From: JBIOUF01 sp044866695
GTDB lineage: Bacteria > Actinomycetota > Actinomycetes > Propionibacteriales > Nocardioidaceae
Assembly: GCA_044866695.1 (NCBI GenBank)
Contig: JBIOUF010000187.1
Span: 1 to 12,444 of the forward strand
DNA: 12,444 nucleotides
Direction: 5' to 3'
The translations under genes were made by a program, and so were the position numbers. The notes under the pieces are model-generated. The model was not told where the DNA came from. It did no database searches and saw only the letters and a list, made by a program, of their open reading frames with translations. Each line of letters opens with the position of its first letter. Position 1 is the stretch's first letter. This document shows positions 5,567 through 12,252 of this stretch, piece after piece.

Positions 5567-5598
5567 TTGCCCGAACTACCCTATAGATCTATAGGGTA
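5567..5598 (+). promoter_or_regulatory. Promoter overlapped by a 22-bp perfect palindrome
   Basis: A perfect 22-bp palindrome (5577-5598, core CTATAGATCTATAG) is strikingly AT-rich for this DNA. It lies between a possible -35 TTGCCC (5567-5572) and a -10 TATAGG (5590-5595) spaced by 17 bases, so a bound dimer would block the promoter. It precedes the leader peptide and transfer operon from 5661. The regulator is unknown; promoter hexamers are inferred. Confidence 0.65.
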
Positions 5599-5614
5599 AG
5601 GTGGTTCTATCCCA

Positions 5615-5645
5615 GGCCTGGCCCGAGCCTCCCCCGGGCCAGGCC
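5615..5645 (+). terminator. Leader hairpin before the transfer operon
   Basis: A perfect 11-bp stem, GGCCTGGCCCG (5615-5625) with CGGGCCAGGCC (5635-5645), encloses a 9-base loop. It lies between the inferred promoter and the ribosome binding site at 5652-5656. It may be an attenuator-like leader structure or the terminator of the upstream gene. Confidence 0.5.
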
Positions 5646-5660
5646 GACGAAAGGAAATCC

Positions 5661-5699
5661 ATGATCAAGAAAATTGTTGTCGCGTGGGTGCAGTCATGA
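5661..5699 (+). CDS. 12-codon leader peptide
   Basis: ATG at 5661 is preceded by AAAGGAAAT, the best ribosome binding site in this leader. It encodes MIKKIVVAWVQS and its TGA overlaps the ATG of the next gene (ATGA at 5696-5699). The next gene has no good ribosome binding site of its own, so this tiny frame probably loads ribosomes for coupled translation. Its codons are unusually A/T-rich for the window. I see no run of a single regulatory amino acid. Confidence 0.5.
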   Translation: MIKKIVVAWVQS

Positions 5700-6118
5700 C
5701 CACGACCGCCTGGGCGCCGGACCACGCACCTGTGGGGTATCCGCCGGTCTCGCCTGAGGCGGTGGACAGCCCGCCCACGCAGGCCAGGCCCACCGGCGGT
5801 GGGCAGGTTCCGGTTGAGCAGCGGGCACAGGACCTATGCGCGAACGTCGTACGCACGCGGTGCGCCGATTTGGCCTTCCCGGTCGAGCGGTATGAGGGCT
5901 TCGTCTACTGGCGGACCGTGTTCGAGCAGGCCGCTCAGGAGATGACGCTGCGGGCCGGGCACGAGTTGGCGCAGATGGCCGATGGCGGCCTGTCCGCCCG
6001 GAAGATCTCGACCCTGCTCGCCGAGGCCGGCCTTTCCCTGTCGCCCTCCGGCGTGGAGCAGGCGATCAAACGTGCCCGCGCCGCTGCGGCCGAGGCAGAG
6101 ATGGAGATGGAGTCGTGA
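5696..6118 (+). CDS. Hypothetical protein with C-terminal HTH-like segment
   Basis: A 140-residue protein. ATG 5696 is preferred because it overlaps the stop of the leader peptide; an in-frame GTG at 5684 is an alternative. Residues 1-40 are Pro-rich and probably disordered. Residues 42-95 are helical. Residues 98-127 (LSARKISTLLAEAGLSLSPSGVEQAIKRA) look like a helix-turn-helix. A short Glu/Met-rich tail ends the protein. Its stop overlaps the GTG of the coupling ATPase gene (GTGA at 6115-6118), so both are made together. A DNA-recognition accessory of the transfer apparatus would fit, but no family is recognised. Confidence 0.8.
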   Translation: MTTTAWAPDHAPVGYPPVSPEAVDSPPTQARPTGGGQVPVEQRAQDLCANVVRTRCADLAFPVERYEGFVYWRTVFEQAAQEMTLRAGHELAQMADGGLSARKISTLLAEAGLSLSPSGVEQAIKRARAAAAEAEMEMES

Positions 6119-7788
6119 GTGGGTCGGGGCGCCGGTTCGCGGCGCGTACTTTCCTCGCCGGTGCCGGTGTCGCCGCCGCCGGGGTGTTGGGCGGGGATCT
6201 GGTCGGCGCGTGGCCGGCGGCGGGGCTGGCCGCAGGCGGAGCGTGTCTGGCTGCGGGGTGTGTCTGGTGGCGGCTGCGCCCGGCCGGCGGGTCGAACGCG
6301 GCGATCGGCCGCTGGAACCGCAAAACGTCCCGGCATGCGGGGACGGCGTCGTGGTGGGATCTGCTGCGCACCTCGTCGGCGTGGGCGATGCGCCGGCGGG
6401 CCGGGGTGATCCGGCCGTCGCTGGCCGAGCTGCCGTGGTGGCGGCGGTGGCAGGCGCCGGTCATCTCGTACGCGGTCCCTTTGTGCAAGGTGGGCCGGTG
6501 GACGGTGTGGACGTCCGGTGAGGAGTCCACACTACGGATCGGCATCCCCGGGACGGGGAAGACCGCCGAACTGGCTTGCCGGGTGATCGACGCCCCGGGT
6601 GGGGTCGTGGTCACCTCGACCGCCACCGACCTGTACCAGCTGACGGCGCCGCTGCGGCGCGAGCGGGGGCCGGTGCATGTGTTCAACCCCGGCGGGCTCG
6701 GCGAGATCGCCTCGACGTTGCGGTGGTCGCCGCTTGCCGGCTGTACCGATCCGACAGTCGCCGCCCGGCGGGCCAACGATCTGATGGGCCCGCCGACCGA
6801 GTCCGCTGAGGGGCAGCGGTGGGAGGTCCAGGGCCGCAGGGTGCTGGCGGTGCTGCTGCACGCCGCCGCGTTGGGCGGGCACCGGCTCGCCGATGTCCAC
6901 GCCTGGGTGTCCAACCCCGACAGCGCCAAGGCGGTGGTCGTGGAGGCGCTGCGAAGCTCGCCGCGGGCGACGGAGATGATCCGCGCCGCCGAGCAGGCGA
7001 TCGGCGTCACGGCACGCACCCGCGACGGGGTGATGATGACGATCCTGCCCGCGTTGGCGTGGGTCACCCAGCCCACCGCCGCGACGTGCGGCGACCCGGA
7101 AGTCGCCCAGGCCAGGACCGCGTTGACGGACCTGACCGGCCGCCGCGGCGCCCTGTATCTCCTCGGCGACGACGACGGGACGGTCGCACCGCTGGTCGGC
7201 GCGTTGACCGCGGAGATCGCCTACGCGGCACGTTCGGTCGCGGCCGGTCTGCCAGGCGGCCGGCTCGACCCCGGTCTGACGTTGGCGTTGGACGAGATCG
7301 CGCTGGTGTGCCCGACCCCGTTGGACAAGTGGATGTCGGAGCTGCGTAAACGCTCCATCGTGATCCATGCGGCATGTCAGGGGATCGGGCAGCTGCGGGA
7401 GCGGTGGGGCAACAACGGCGCCTCCATGATCTTGAATTCGGCGGCGGCGGTGATGCTGTTCGGCGGCTGCAAAGACCCCGGCGATCTCCAGCTATTCGGC
7501 GCGCTGATCGGCGAGCGGCCCGAGGTCACACCCACCTGGGACGCCAACGGCAAGGTCACCTCCACCTCCACCCGGATGGTGCCCGTCATGTCCGCACCCA
7601 TGCTCGCCGCCCTGCCCAACCACACCGTCCTGCTCGTTCGCCGCGGCATGCCCGTCGCCGTCGGCAAAACCCCGATCGCCTGGACCCGCAAAGACGTCCG
7701 CCGCACCAACCGCAAACCGTCGCGCAGGTTCCGGCCTGCCATCCACCTGCACGCCCGCACCACAAGGAAGGAGACCACCGATGCATGA
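6115..7788 (+). CDS. VirD4/TraG-like coupling ATPase (type IV secretion DNA transfer family)
   Basis: A 557-residue membrane-anchored P-loop ATPase. Two hydrophobic segments lie at about residues 11-29 and 33-51. Walker A is GIPGTGKT at 143-150. Walker B is LTLALDE at 388-394, just ahead of a segment (HAACQGIGQLRERWG...SMILNSAAAVMLFGG) typical of the C-terminal TraG/TraD domain of VirD4-type coupling proteins. The middle region (about 170-290) would be the helical domain of that family. GTG at 6115 overlaps the upstream stop, and the stop overlaps the next start by eight bases. It is likely to energise DNA transfer at the membrane. It is odd that no relaxase or other type IV secretion component is visible beside it. 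Confidence 0.88.
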   Translation: MSGSGRRFAARTFLAGAGVAAAGVLGGDLVGAWPAAGLAAGGACLAAGCVWWRLRPAGGSNAAIGRWNRKTSRHAGTASWWDLLRTSSAWAMRRRAGVIRPSLAELPWWRRWQAPVISYAVPLCKVGRWTVWTSGEESTLRIGIPGTGKTAELACRVIDAPGGVVVTSTATDLYQLTAPLRRERGPVHVFNPGGLGEIASTLRWSPLAGCTDPTVAARRANDLMGPPTESAEGQRWEVQGRRVLAVLLHAAALGGHRLADVHAWVSNPDSAKAVVVEALRSSPRATEMIRAAEQAIGVTARTRDGVMMTILPALAWVTQPTAATCGDPEVAQARTALTDLTGRRGALYLLGDDDGTVAPLVGALTAEIAYAARSVAAGLPGGRLDPGLTLALDEIALVCPTPLDKWMSELRKRSIVIHAACQGIGQLRERWGNNGASMILNSAAAVMLFGGCKDPGDLQLFGALIGERPEVTPTWDANGKVTSTSTRMVPVMSAPMLAALPNHTVLLVRRGMPVAVGKTPIAWTRKDVRRTNRKPSRRFRPAIHLHARTTRKETTDA

Positions 7789-8050
7789 CCCTGCGAGCGA
7801 CCCGCGGATCGCAGCCCGCCCCAACGGCGGCTTCGACGTCACCACCCGGCAGGGCACCTACCACGTCCTCGATAGTGGCCTGCTCGGTTGGGGCGTCTAC
7901 CACGGACCCAACCTCGACATGGTCCTCACTGACGACGACCGGCTGGCTATCGGCGCCGCACACGCCGACGACCTGATCAAAGCCCTGCTCGACAACGACA
8001 ACACCACCATCCAGCACGACCTCACCGACGACGACACCGACGGGATGTGA
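7781..8050 (+). CDS. Hypothetical 89-residue protein
   Basis: ATG 7781 has AAGGAGA at 7769-7775 and overlaps the end of the ATPase gene by eight bases. Its stop overlaps the next GTG (GTGA at 8047-8050). The first half looks like a small beta domain (GGFDVTTRQGTYHVLDSGLLGWGVYHG) and the second half is acidic, ending in an Asp-rich tail (HDLTDDDTDGM). Soluble, no cysteines and no known motif. The overlaps on both sides place it firmly in the transfer operon. Confidence 0.8.
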   Translation: MHDPASDPRIAARPNGGFDVTTRQGTYHVLDSGLLGWGVYHGPNLDMVLTDDDRLAIGAAHADDLIKALLDNDNTTIQHDLTDDDTDGM

Positions 8051-8868
8051 CCACATTGGACATTCGTGAGATCGAGGCAGGCATCCGCGCCGCCTACAAA
8101 AAGCTGGACCTGGCCGCCAAGGCCCGTTACCGCAACCCGGCCAACTGGGAAGGCCGCAACGGTGCGCAGGTGTCCCTGGCCGACCTGCGCGAGGCTTTGC
8201 CGGCCGAATGGGGCAAGGAGCAGGTCGACCAGGCGCTTGGCCTGCTGTGCGACCACGCCGACGTGCACATGTACCCCCTGTCCGACCAGAAGAACGCCGC
8301 CATGCGTGACGCGGAGGCGGCCGTGTTTGTGGGTGCCACCCATCACCACGCGATCCAGATCGACCGGCGGTCGCCCGAGCCGGAGCGGGTCGTCGAGCGG
8401 CTGCGGATGCGCGAGCGTGACTATGCCGAGTCTCAGGTGGCCGCGCTCGACGACCACACCGTGGCGCAGGTTGCCGAGCAGATGGGCGTCGAGCCCGACC
8501 CGGACCCGAACGTCCTGCGCCAGCGGCTGATCGACACGTCGGTGGCCAACCTCGACACCTGGCGGGCCGATGCCCAGCAGGGGCAGGACGACGGAATGCT
8601 GCTGTACCGGGCCGACAACGAGCCGGAGTGGGTCGCTTCCTGGACCGACGATGACCGGCAGCAGGCAGCTGAGGCGGCCGCCCGGCTGCAGGAACGCGCC
8701 GTCACCGACCCGCACTGGGCCTTCGTGAAAGACCGCGCTGACCGGTGGGCGGCAGGCCCGGCCCCTGCCAAGGACGTCACCCCCGAGCCGGTCGACAGCC
8801 GCACCGACGACGTGATCGACATCGACACAGACGAAGACGCCGACGAAGCGGACGGTCTCGACCCGTGA
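8047..8868 (+). CDS. Hypothetical protein with winged-helix-like N-terminus and acidic tail
   Basis: A 273-residue soluble protein. GTG 8047 lies in a GTGA overlap with the upstream gene. Residues 41-105 (VSLADLREALP...EQVDQALGLLCDHADVHMYPLSDQKN) have the pattern of a winged-helix domain, a helix pair followed by a beta wing. The middle is helical and charged. The end is strongly acidic (DVIDIDTDEDADEADG). It is the last gene before two hairpins (8869-8943), so it closes the transfer operon. Role unknown; a DNA-binding accessory to one of the two transfer ATPases is inference. Confidence 0.8.
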   Translation: MTTLDIREIEAGIRAAYKKLDLAAKARYRNPANWEGRNGAQVSLADLREALPAEWGKEQVDQALGLLCDHADVHMYPLSDQKNAAMRDAEAAVFVGATHHHAIQIDRRSPEPERVVERLRMRERDYAESQVAALDDHTVAQVAEQMGVEPDPDPNVLRQRLIDTSVANLDTWRADAQQGQDDGMLLYRADNEPEWVASWTDDDRQQAAEAAARLQERAVTDPHWAFVKDRADRWAAGPAPAKDVTPEPVDSRTDDVIDIDTDEDADEADGLDP

Positions 8869-8943
8869 TGCACAGGTCTCCTGTGCAGTCCACACACCTC
8901 ATGTGGGCGGGCACCCGCACATCCGAATTGCGCGGGTGCCCGC
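8869..8943 (+). terminator. Two tandem hairpins after the transfer operon
   Basis: TGCACAGG/CCTGTGCA (8869-8876, 8880-8887) overlaps the stop codon. A perfect 12-bp stem follows, GCGGGCACCCGC (8907-8918) with GCGGGTGCCCGC (8932-8943) and a 13-base loop. It separates the operon from the translocase gene, which may therefore be separately regulated. Confidence 0.7.
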
Positions 8944-8987
8944 ATACGGATCTTCTCACCTACTGATTGATCTTCACGAGGGACTTG

Positions 8988-11090
8988 ATGCACACCCCAC
9001 CTGAGCATGACCACGAGTCGATCGGCGACGCACCGCACACCCCGGGTGGGCCGTCAGACCTCGCCGTGGGCGACGCCGAGCGGGAGCTGGCCGAGACCGG
9101 CTCGTACGGCGGGCCAGTCGACGCCGACCCGGCCGTGCCGACGACCCTGTACGGCACCATCGTTGACCGCGGGCAGGAGCCGCGGGCGCCGATCTTGCCT
9201 GCGTGGCTGCGCAACGCAGAGCAGCGGGCCGCATTCGCGCGGGAAACCGTCCGCTACCTCGGGTACACACTGGCCTTCCACGGTGTGCGGATCCCCCGGT
9301 ACGCGGCCTTGATGCTGCTGTTCGCGCCGTGGGGCCTGTTGAAGCTCGCCGGGCGGCAGATCCGCTGGTGGTGGGTGCTGGAGCAGCACGGCATCCGGCA
9401 GCACGCCGCCAATCGCAATGACGCGGAGACGTGGCTCAAGCTGCACACCGAGGCTAGGCGTACCCGTGGTGGGCGGGGCCTGTGGCTGCTGGTCGAGCTG
9501 CTCGCCGCCGTCGGTGTGGTCCTCGCCCTGGTGTTCGCTGCGCCGCCGCTGGTGCAGGCCGCCGTGGTCGCGGCGGTGGTGCCGGTGCTGGCCAGGTTCG
9601 GCCGGCCGCAGGGCCGCCCGATCACCGACCGGGTGTACTCGGGGCCGCGTTTCACCAGGCTGCACGCCGAAATGGTCCGGGCGGCCATGTGTGCGATCGG
9701 GATCGCGGGCATCAAGGAGCCCGGCTCGGTGTCGTTCCCGCCGCCGGGAATCCACCGTGACGGGCCCGGCTGGCTGGCCAGGGTCAACCTCCCGGCGGGT
9801 GTGGAGGCAACCGATGTGCTCGAGCGGCGGGGGAAGCTGTCCTCGGCGCTGCGGCTGCCCGTGGACCAGGTGTGGCCGTCGGCAGGGCCGGACCATGCCG
9901 GGCAGGTTGATCTGTGGGTCGGCTATCTGCCGGCGTCGAAGATGGGCCAGCCGCAGTGGTCGCTGCTCGCGGACACCGCCCGGACCAGCGTCTTCGAGGC
10001 GCACGAGTTCGGCACCGACCAGCGTCAGCGGCCCGTGGCCACCGCCCTGTTCGCCCGCAACTTCCTCATCGGCGGCGTGCCCGGGTCCGGGAAATCCTAC
10101 GGTGCAAGGACATTGGCGACGATCGCCATGCTCGACCCGACGTGCGAGCTCAAGATTGCCGAGTTCAAGGGCACCGCCGACTTCGGCGACATGGCCCACC
10201 TGTGCTCCACGTACGTGTGTGGCATCGACGACCGGGCGCTCGAGGAAGGCCGGGCCATCATCGAATGGGGTCTGGCCGAGGCCGAACGGCGAGGTGAGCG
10301 GATCCGCAAGGCACGCGAGCGTGGCCTTGCGCCGGAGGGCAAAGTAACCCCGGAGCTGGCGGCCGCGCCCGGCTCGGGCCTGCACCCGGTGGTGATCCTC
10401 ATCGACGAGGCGCATGAGCTGTTCCTGCACGACAAGGCCATCGCGCAGGCCGCCGAGCGGCTGATCAAACGCGGCCGCGCGCTGGGGATCATCATCATTC
10501 TGGCCACGCAGATCCCGGACAAGACCTCGGTACCGCCGAACATCACCCGCTGCGTGACGGTCCGCTGGTGCATGGCCGTTCTGGACCACTTCGCCAACGA
10601 CATGATCCTGGGCACCGGCGCGTACAAGCGGGGCCTGGCAGCCACCGCCTACCGGCCTGAGCTTGACGCCGGCTGGGGCGTAGCGATCGGCCTGGCCGTC
10701 GCCGGGCCGGTCAAGAGCTTCTTCCCGAACCCGGACCAGACCCGGCGCCTGGTCGACCGTGCAACCGCCCTGCGCGGCGGTGTCGTGTCCTCCGACGACC
10801 CGACGCCGCGGCACCGCCGGGACCTGCTCGCCGACGTGCGCGAGGTGTTCCGCCGGACCGGAGCAAGGCGTCTTCACCGCCAGCCGCTGCTCGACAAGCT
10901 GATCGAGTTCTGGCCCGAGTCGTACACGGGATGGACCGTCGACATGCTTGGCGACGCGATGCGCGAGGCAGGTGTTCCGGTGGTCGACGTGAAGATCCTC
11001 GGGACCAACGCGAAGGGCGTCAAGGTCGAAGCGGTAGAGGCGGCCATCAATACACGCGAGATCGAATCCGGGGTAGCGCCCCGCAGATAG
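8988..11090 (+). CDS. traB: FtsK/SpoIIIE-type conjugative DNA translocase (TraB/TraSA family)
   Basis: A 700-residue DNA-pumping ATPase. In actinomycete plasmids and AICEs, proteins of this type alone move double-stranded DNA between mycelia. Hydrophobic segments lie at about residues 104-121, 165-184 and 186-203. Walker A is GVPGSGKS (363-370). Walker B is VVILIDEAHE (468-477), followed by GIIIILATQIPDK, a sensor-type segment. The C-terminal 90 residues look like a winged-helix domain, the part that reads the 8-bp recognition repeats in pSVH1 TraB. ATG 8988 has GAGGGA just upstream; the in-frame TTG at 8967 lacks this. The gene runs into the GGTAGCGG repeat cluster, probably its own binding locus. 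Symbol given at family level. Confidence 0.93.
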   Translation: MHTPPEHDHESIGDAPHTPGGPSDLAVGDAERELAETGSYGGPVDADPAVPTTLYGTIVDRGQEPRAPILPAWLRNAEQRAAFARETVRYLGYTLAFHGVRIPRYAALMLLFAPWGLLKLAGRQIRWWWVLEQHGIRQHAANRNDAETWLKLHTEARRTRGGRGLWLLVELLAAVGVVLALVFAAPPLVQAAVVAAVVPVLARFGRPQGRPITDRVYSGPRFTRLHAEMVRAAMCAIGIAGIKEPGSVSFPPPGIHRDGPGWLARVNLPAGVEATDVLERRGKLSSALRLPVDQVWPSAGPDHAGQVDLWVGYLPASKMGQPQWSLLADTARTSVFEAHEFGTDQRQRPVATALFARNFLIGGVPGSGKSYGARTLATIAMLDPTCELKIAEFKGTADFGDMAHLCSTYVCGIDDRALEEGRAIIEWGLAEAERRGERIRKARERGLAPEGKVTPELAAAPGSGLHPVVILIDEAHELFLHDKAIAQAAERLIKRGRALGIIIILATQIPDKTSVPPNITRCVTVRWCMAVLDHFANDMILGTGAYKRGLAATAYRPELDAGWGVAIGLAVAGPVKSFFPNPDQTRRLVDRATALRGGVVSSDDPTPRHRRDLLADVREVFRRTGARRLHRQPLLDKLIEFWPESYTGWTVDMLGDAMREAGVPVVDVKILGTNAKGVKVEAVEAAINTREIESGVAPRR

Positions 11091-11229
11091 GTAGCGGTAC
11101 CGCTACCTCAGCCGCTACCCGCTTGACCTGCGGAAACATCCGAAGGTAGCGGGTAGCGGCACCGCCCGGAACAAGCCCGAACCCCCGCTTTGGAGGCTCA
11201 GCGTGACACTCACCGCCGCTACCGCTACC
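11072..11229. repeat. Cluster of eight GGTAGCGG-type octamers, candidate translocase recognition locus
   Basis: Direct copies lie at 11072-11079 (last base C), 11090-11097, 11145-11152 and 11152-11159. Inverted copies (CCGCTACC) lie at 11100-11107, 11112-11119, 11216-11223 and 11222-11229. Seven of eight are exact. I found only two exact copies elsewhere in the window (1117-1124, 9251-9258). The copies form an 18-bp perfect palindrome (11090-11107) over the translocase stop codon and a 13-bp stem (11111-11123 with 11148-11160). Position next to an FtsK-type transfer gene suggests a clt-type locus. Confidence 0.75.
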
Positions 11230-11481
11230 GCCGCAGGGCTGCCCTGGCACGCCTGGCTCGTATTGACTGGCGTCGTTCTGATCTGGGCCGCCGTCTATGC
11301 GTTCGCCTGCTGGCTGTGGCCCTTCACCCGGTGCCGCAGATGCGGCGGCACCGGCAAACGAATGTCCCCGTCCGGCAAGAACTGGCGGACGTGCCCGCGT
11401 TGCAAGGGCAAGGCTGCCCGCCTCCGCCTCGGCCGCAAGATCTCAAACTGGCTCAAGGTCACTCAGGAGCAGGCGAAATGA
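11203..11481 (+). CDS. Small membrane protein with zinc-ribbon-like cysteines
   Basis: A 92-residue protein starting at GTG 11203 with GGAGG at 11192-11196. One transmembrane helix spans about residues 16-41 (core LVLTGVVLIWAAVYAFACWLW). It is followed by two CxxCxG motifs, CRRCGGTG and CPRCKGKA, as in DnaJ-type zinc ribbons, and a basic C-terminus. The zinc module should therefore lie just inside the membrane. It follows the translocase gene and its repeat cluster and may act with it at the membrane. The start codons overlap the last two copies of the octamer cluster, so binding there could also affect its expression. Confidence 0.82.
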   Translation: MTLTAATATAAGLPWHAWLVLTGVVLIWAAVYAFACWLWPFTRCRRCGGTGKRMSPSGKNWRTCPRCKGKAARLRLGRKISNWLKVTQEQAK

Positions 11482-11516
11482 CGATGAAATCCCCGCACAC
11501 CCAGGGTGGGCGCTGA
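11478..11516 (+). CDS. Possible 12-codon bridging peptide
   Basis: ATG 11478 overlaps the stop of the upstream gene (ATGA), encodes MTMKSPHTQGGR, and its TGA (11514-11516) overlaps the ATG of the next gene by one base. AGGAG lies at 11464-11468. It mirrors the 12-codon frame at 5661-5699 and could relay ribosomes between the flanking genes. The next gene also has a possible site of its own (AGGGTGGG at 11503-11510), so this is uncertain. Confidence 0.3.
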   Translation: MTMKSPHTQGGR

Positions 11517-11791
11517 TGGCCGCGCGATGCCCGGACTGGTGCGCCGGCGGGCACCACTGCACAGCCCGACTGGGCAAGGGCTCCCACGCCTCCACACCCG
11601 AGGTGTGGGAGACAGGCATAGGCCGGGTGGTCGCCACCCGGCATGCGCACACCTCAGGTGGGCACCTGGAGCTGACGATCGTCGTGAAGCTGCCCGAGCA
11701 GGAGGACGCAGCGGTCGGGCGGATACGGCATCTGGTTGCCGCCGCCTACTGGCTGATCTCCCGAGTCGTCGCCTCAGGCGCGAACAAGTGA
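11516..11791 (+). CDS. Hypothetical protein with N-terminal CPxWC motif (DUF6907-like)
   Basis: A 91-residue protein starting MAARCPDWCAGGHHCTARLGKGSHAS. CPxWC followed by spaced histidines is a pattern seen in small actinomycete proteins of the DUF6907 type and suggests a metal site. The rest forms a strand-rich region (HLELTIVVKLPEQED) and a C-terminal helix (VAAAYWLISRVVA). ATG 11516 is supported by AGGGTGGG five bases upstream and by the one-base overlap with the bridging frame. It is the last plus-strand gene before the convergent terminator. Family assignment is from memory of the motif only. Confidence 0.75.
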   Translation: MAARCPDWCAGGHHCTARLGKGSHASTPEVWETGIGRVVATRHAHTSGGHLELTIVVKLPEQEDAAVGRIRHLVAAAYWLISRVVASGANK

Positions 11792-11837
11792 TAGACCGCC
11801 ACCGGGGAGCGACCACCCGGCAGCGGCACCGACAAGG

Positions 11838-11879
11838 ATAGGGACCTGCACTGGGCTCAAGCCAGGTGCAGGTCCCTAT
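11838..11879. terminator. Bidirectional terminator between convergent genes
   Basis: A 14-bp stem, ATAGGGACCTGCAC (11838-11851) with GTGCAGGTCCCTAT (11866-11879), continues inward as CTGG/CCAG after a one-base bulge. It lies between the gene ending at 11791 and the minus-strand gene whose stop is at 11876-11878, inside the stem. Confidence 0.8.
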
Positions 11880-12073
11880 TCGCAGCCGTCTTCGGGCCAC
11901 ATCAGCACACCGCGGGTGTCCAGCTCGACCGCCAACTCGTCGAGCGTCGCGGCTTCGGCCAGCACGTAGTTGTCCTGCTTGAGCCGGTAGATCCGCCTGA
12001 CGCCGGCGCCGCGCATCCGGTCCAGGAGGATCTCCTCGACCGTGTACTTGCCGCAGCACGAGCAGGTGAGCAT
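11876..12073 (-). CDS. Hypothetical small protein with N-terminal cysteines
   Basis: A 65-residue protein beginning MLTCSCCGKYTVEEILLDR, with C4, C6 and C7, and ending in an acidic tail with one further Cys (PEDGCE). The middle (GVRRIYRLKQDNYVLAEAATLDELAVEL) alternates strand and helix. ATG at 12073 is preferred over the upstream ATG at 12139, which would overlap the preceding gene by about 50 bases; the ribosome binding site is weak (CTGGAT). It follows the gene ending at 12088 by 14 bases and is last in a minus-strand operon. Possible metal binding; no family recognised. Confidence 0.65.
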   Translation of the reverse strand: MLTCSCCGKYTVEEILLDRMRGAGVRRIYRLKQDNYVLAEAATLDELAVELDTRGVLMWPEDGCE

Positions 12074-12087
12074 GATCCAGCTTGCCG

Positions 12088-12252
12088 CTACGTCGGCTGG
12101 TCGCGCCAGTACCGGCCGGACTTGGAGCACAGCATGCACCCCGGAACCTGCTGCTCGCCTTCCCGGGGCACCCAGGCTCCGCCGTTGGTGAGGCCTTCAC
12201 CGCCGCAGCACCGCTGCTCAGGCTTCGGGTCGGGTTCACGCTCGCCGGTCAT
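12088..12252 (-). CDS. Hypothetical 54-residue Cys-rich protein
   Basis: The ATG at 12252 overlaps the stop of the gene upstream (TGATG), so it is translationally coupled. Two cysteine pairs, CC at 15-16 and CMLC at 39-42, are separated by 22 residues, a layout that fits a small zinc ribbon. The N-terminus is acidic and Pro-rich. A longer version from 12300 would extend far into the upstream gene and is not preferred. Function unknown. Confidence 0.6.
   Translation of the reverse strand: MTGEREPDPKPEQRCCGGEGLTNGGAWVPREGEQQVPGCMLCSKSGRYWRDQPT

Noticed and set aside
6066..7368. Long minus-strand frames opposite the coupling ATPase gene
   Set aside because: The plus-strand gene has clear Walker motifs and start/stop overlaps; the opposite frames have no motif.
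8497..8504. Exact GACCCGGA octamer
   Set aside because: A single copy within coding sequence for Asp-Pro-Asp; no neighbouring repeats, so most likely chance.
8967..8987. TTG start seven codons earlier for the translocase
   Set aside because: The ATG at 8988 has GAGGGA at a proper distance; no ribosome site precedes the TTG.
9054..10877. 607-residue open frame on the minus strand
   Set aside because: It lies wholly opposite the translocase gene, whose Walker motifs and membrane segments are clear; the minus frame is a codon-bias shadow.
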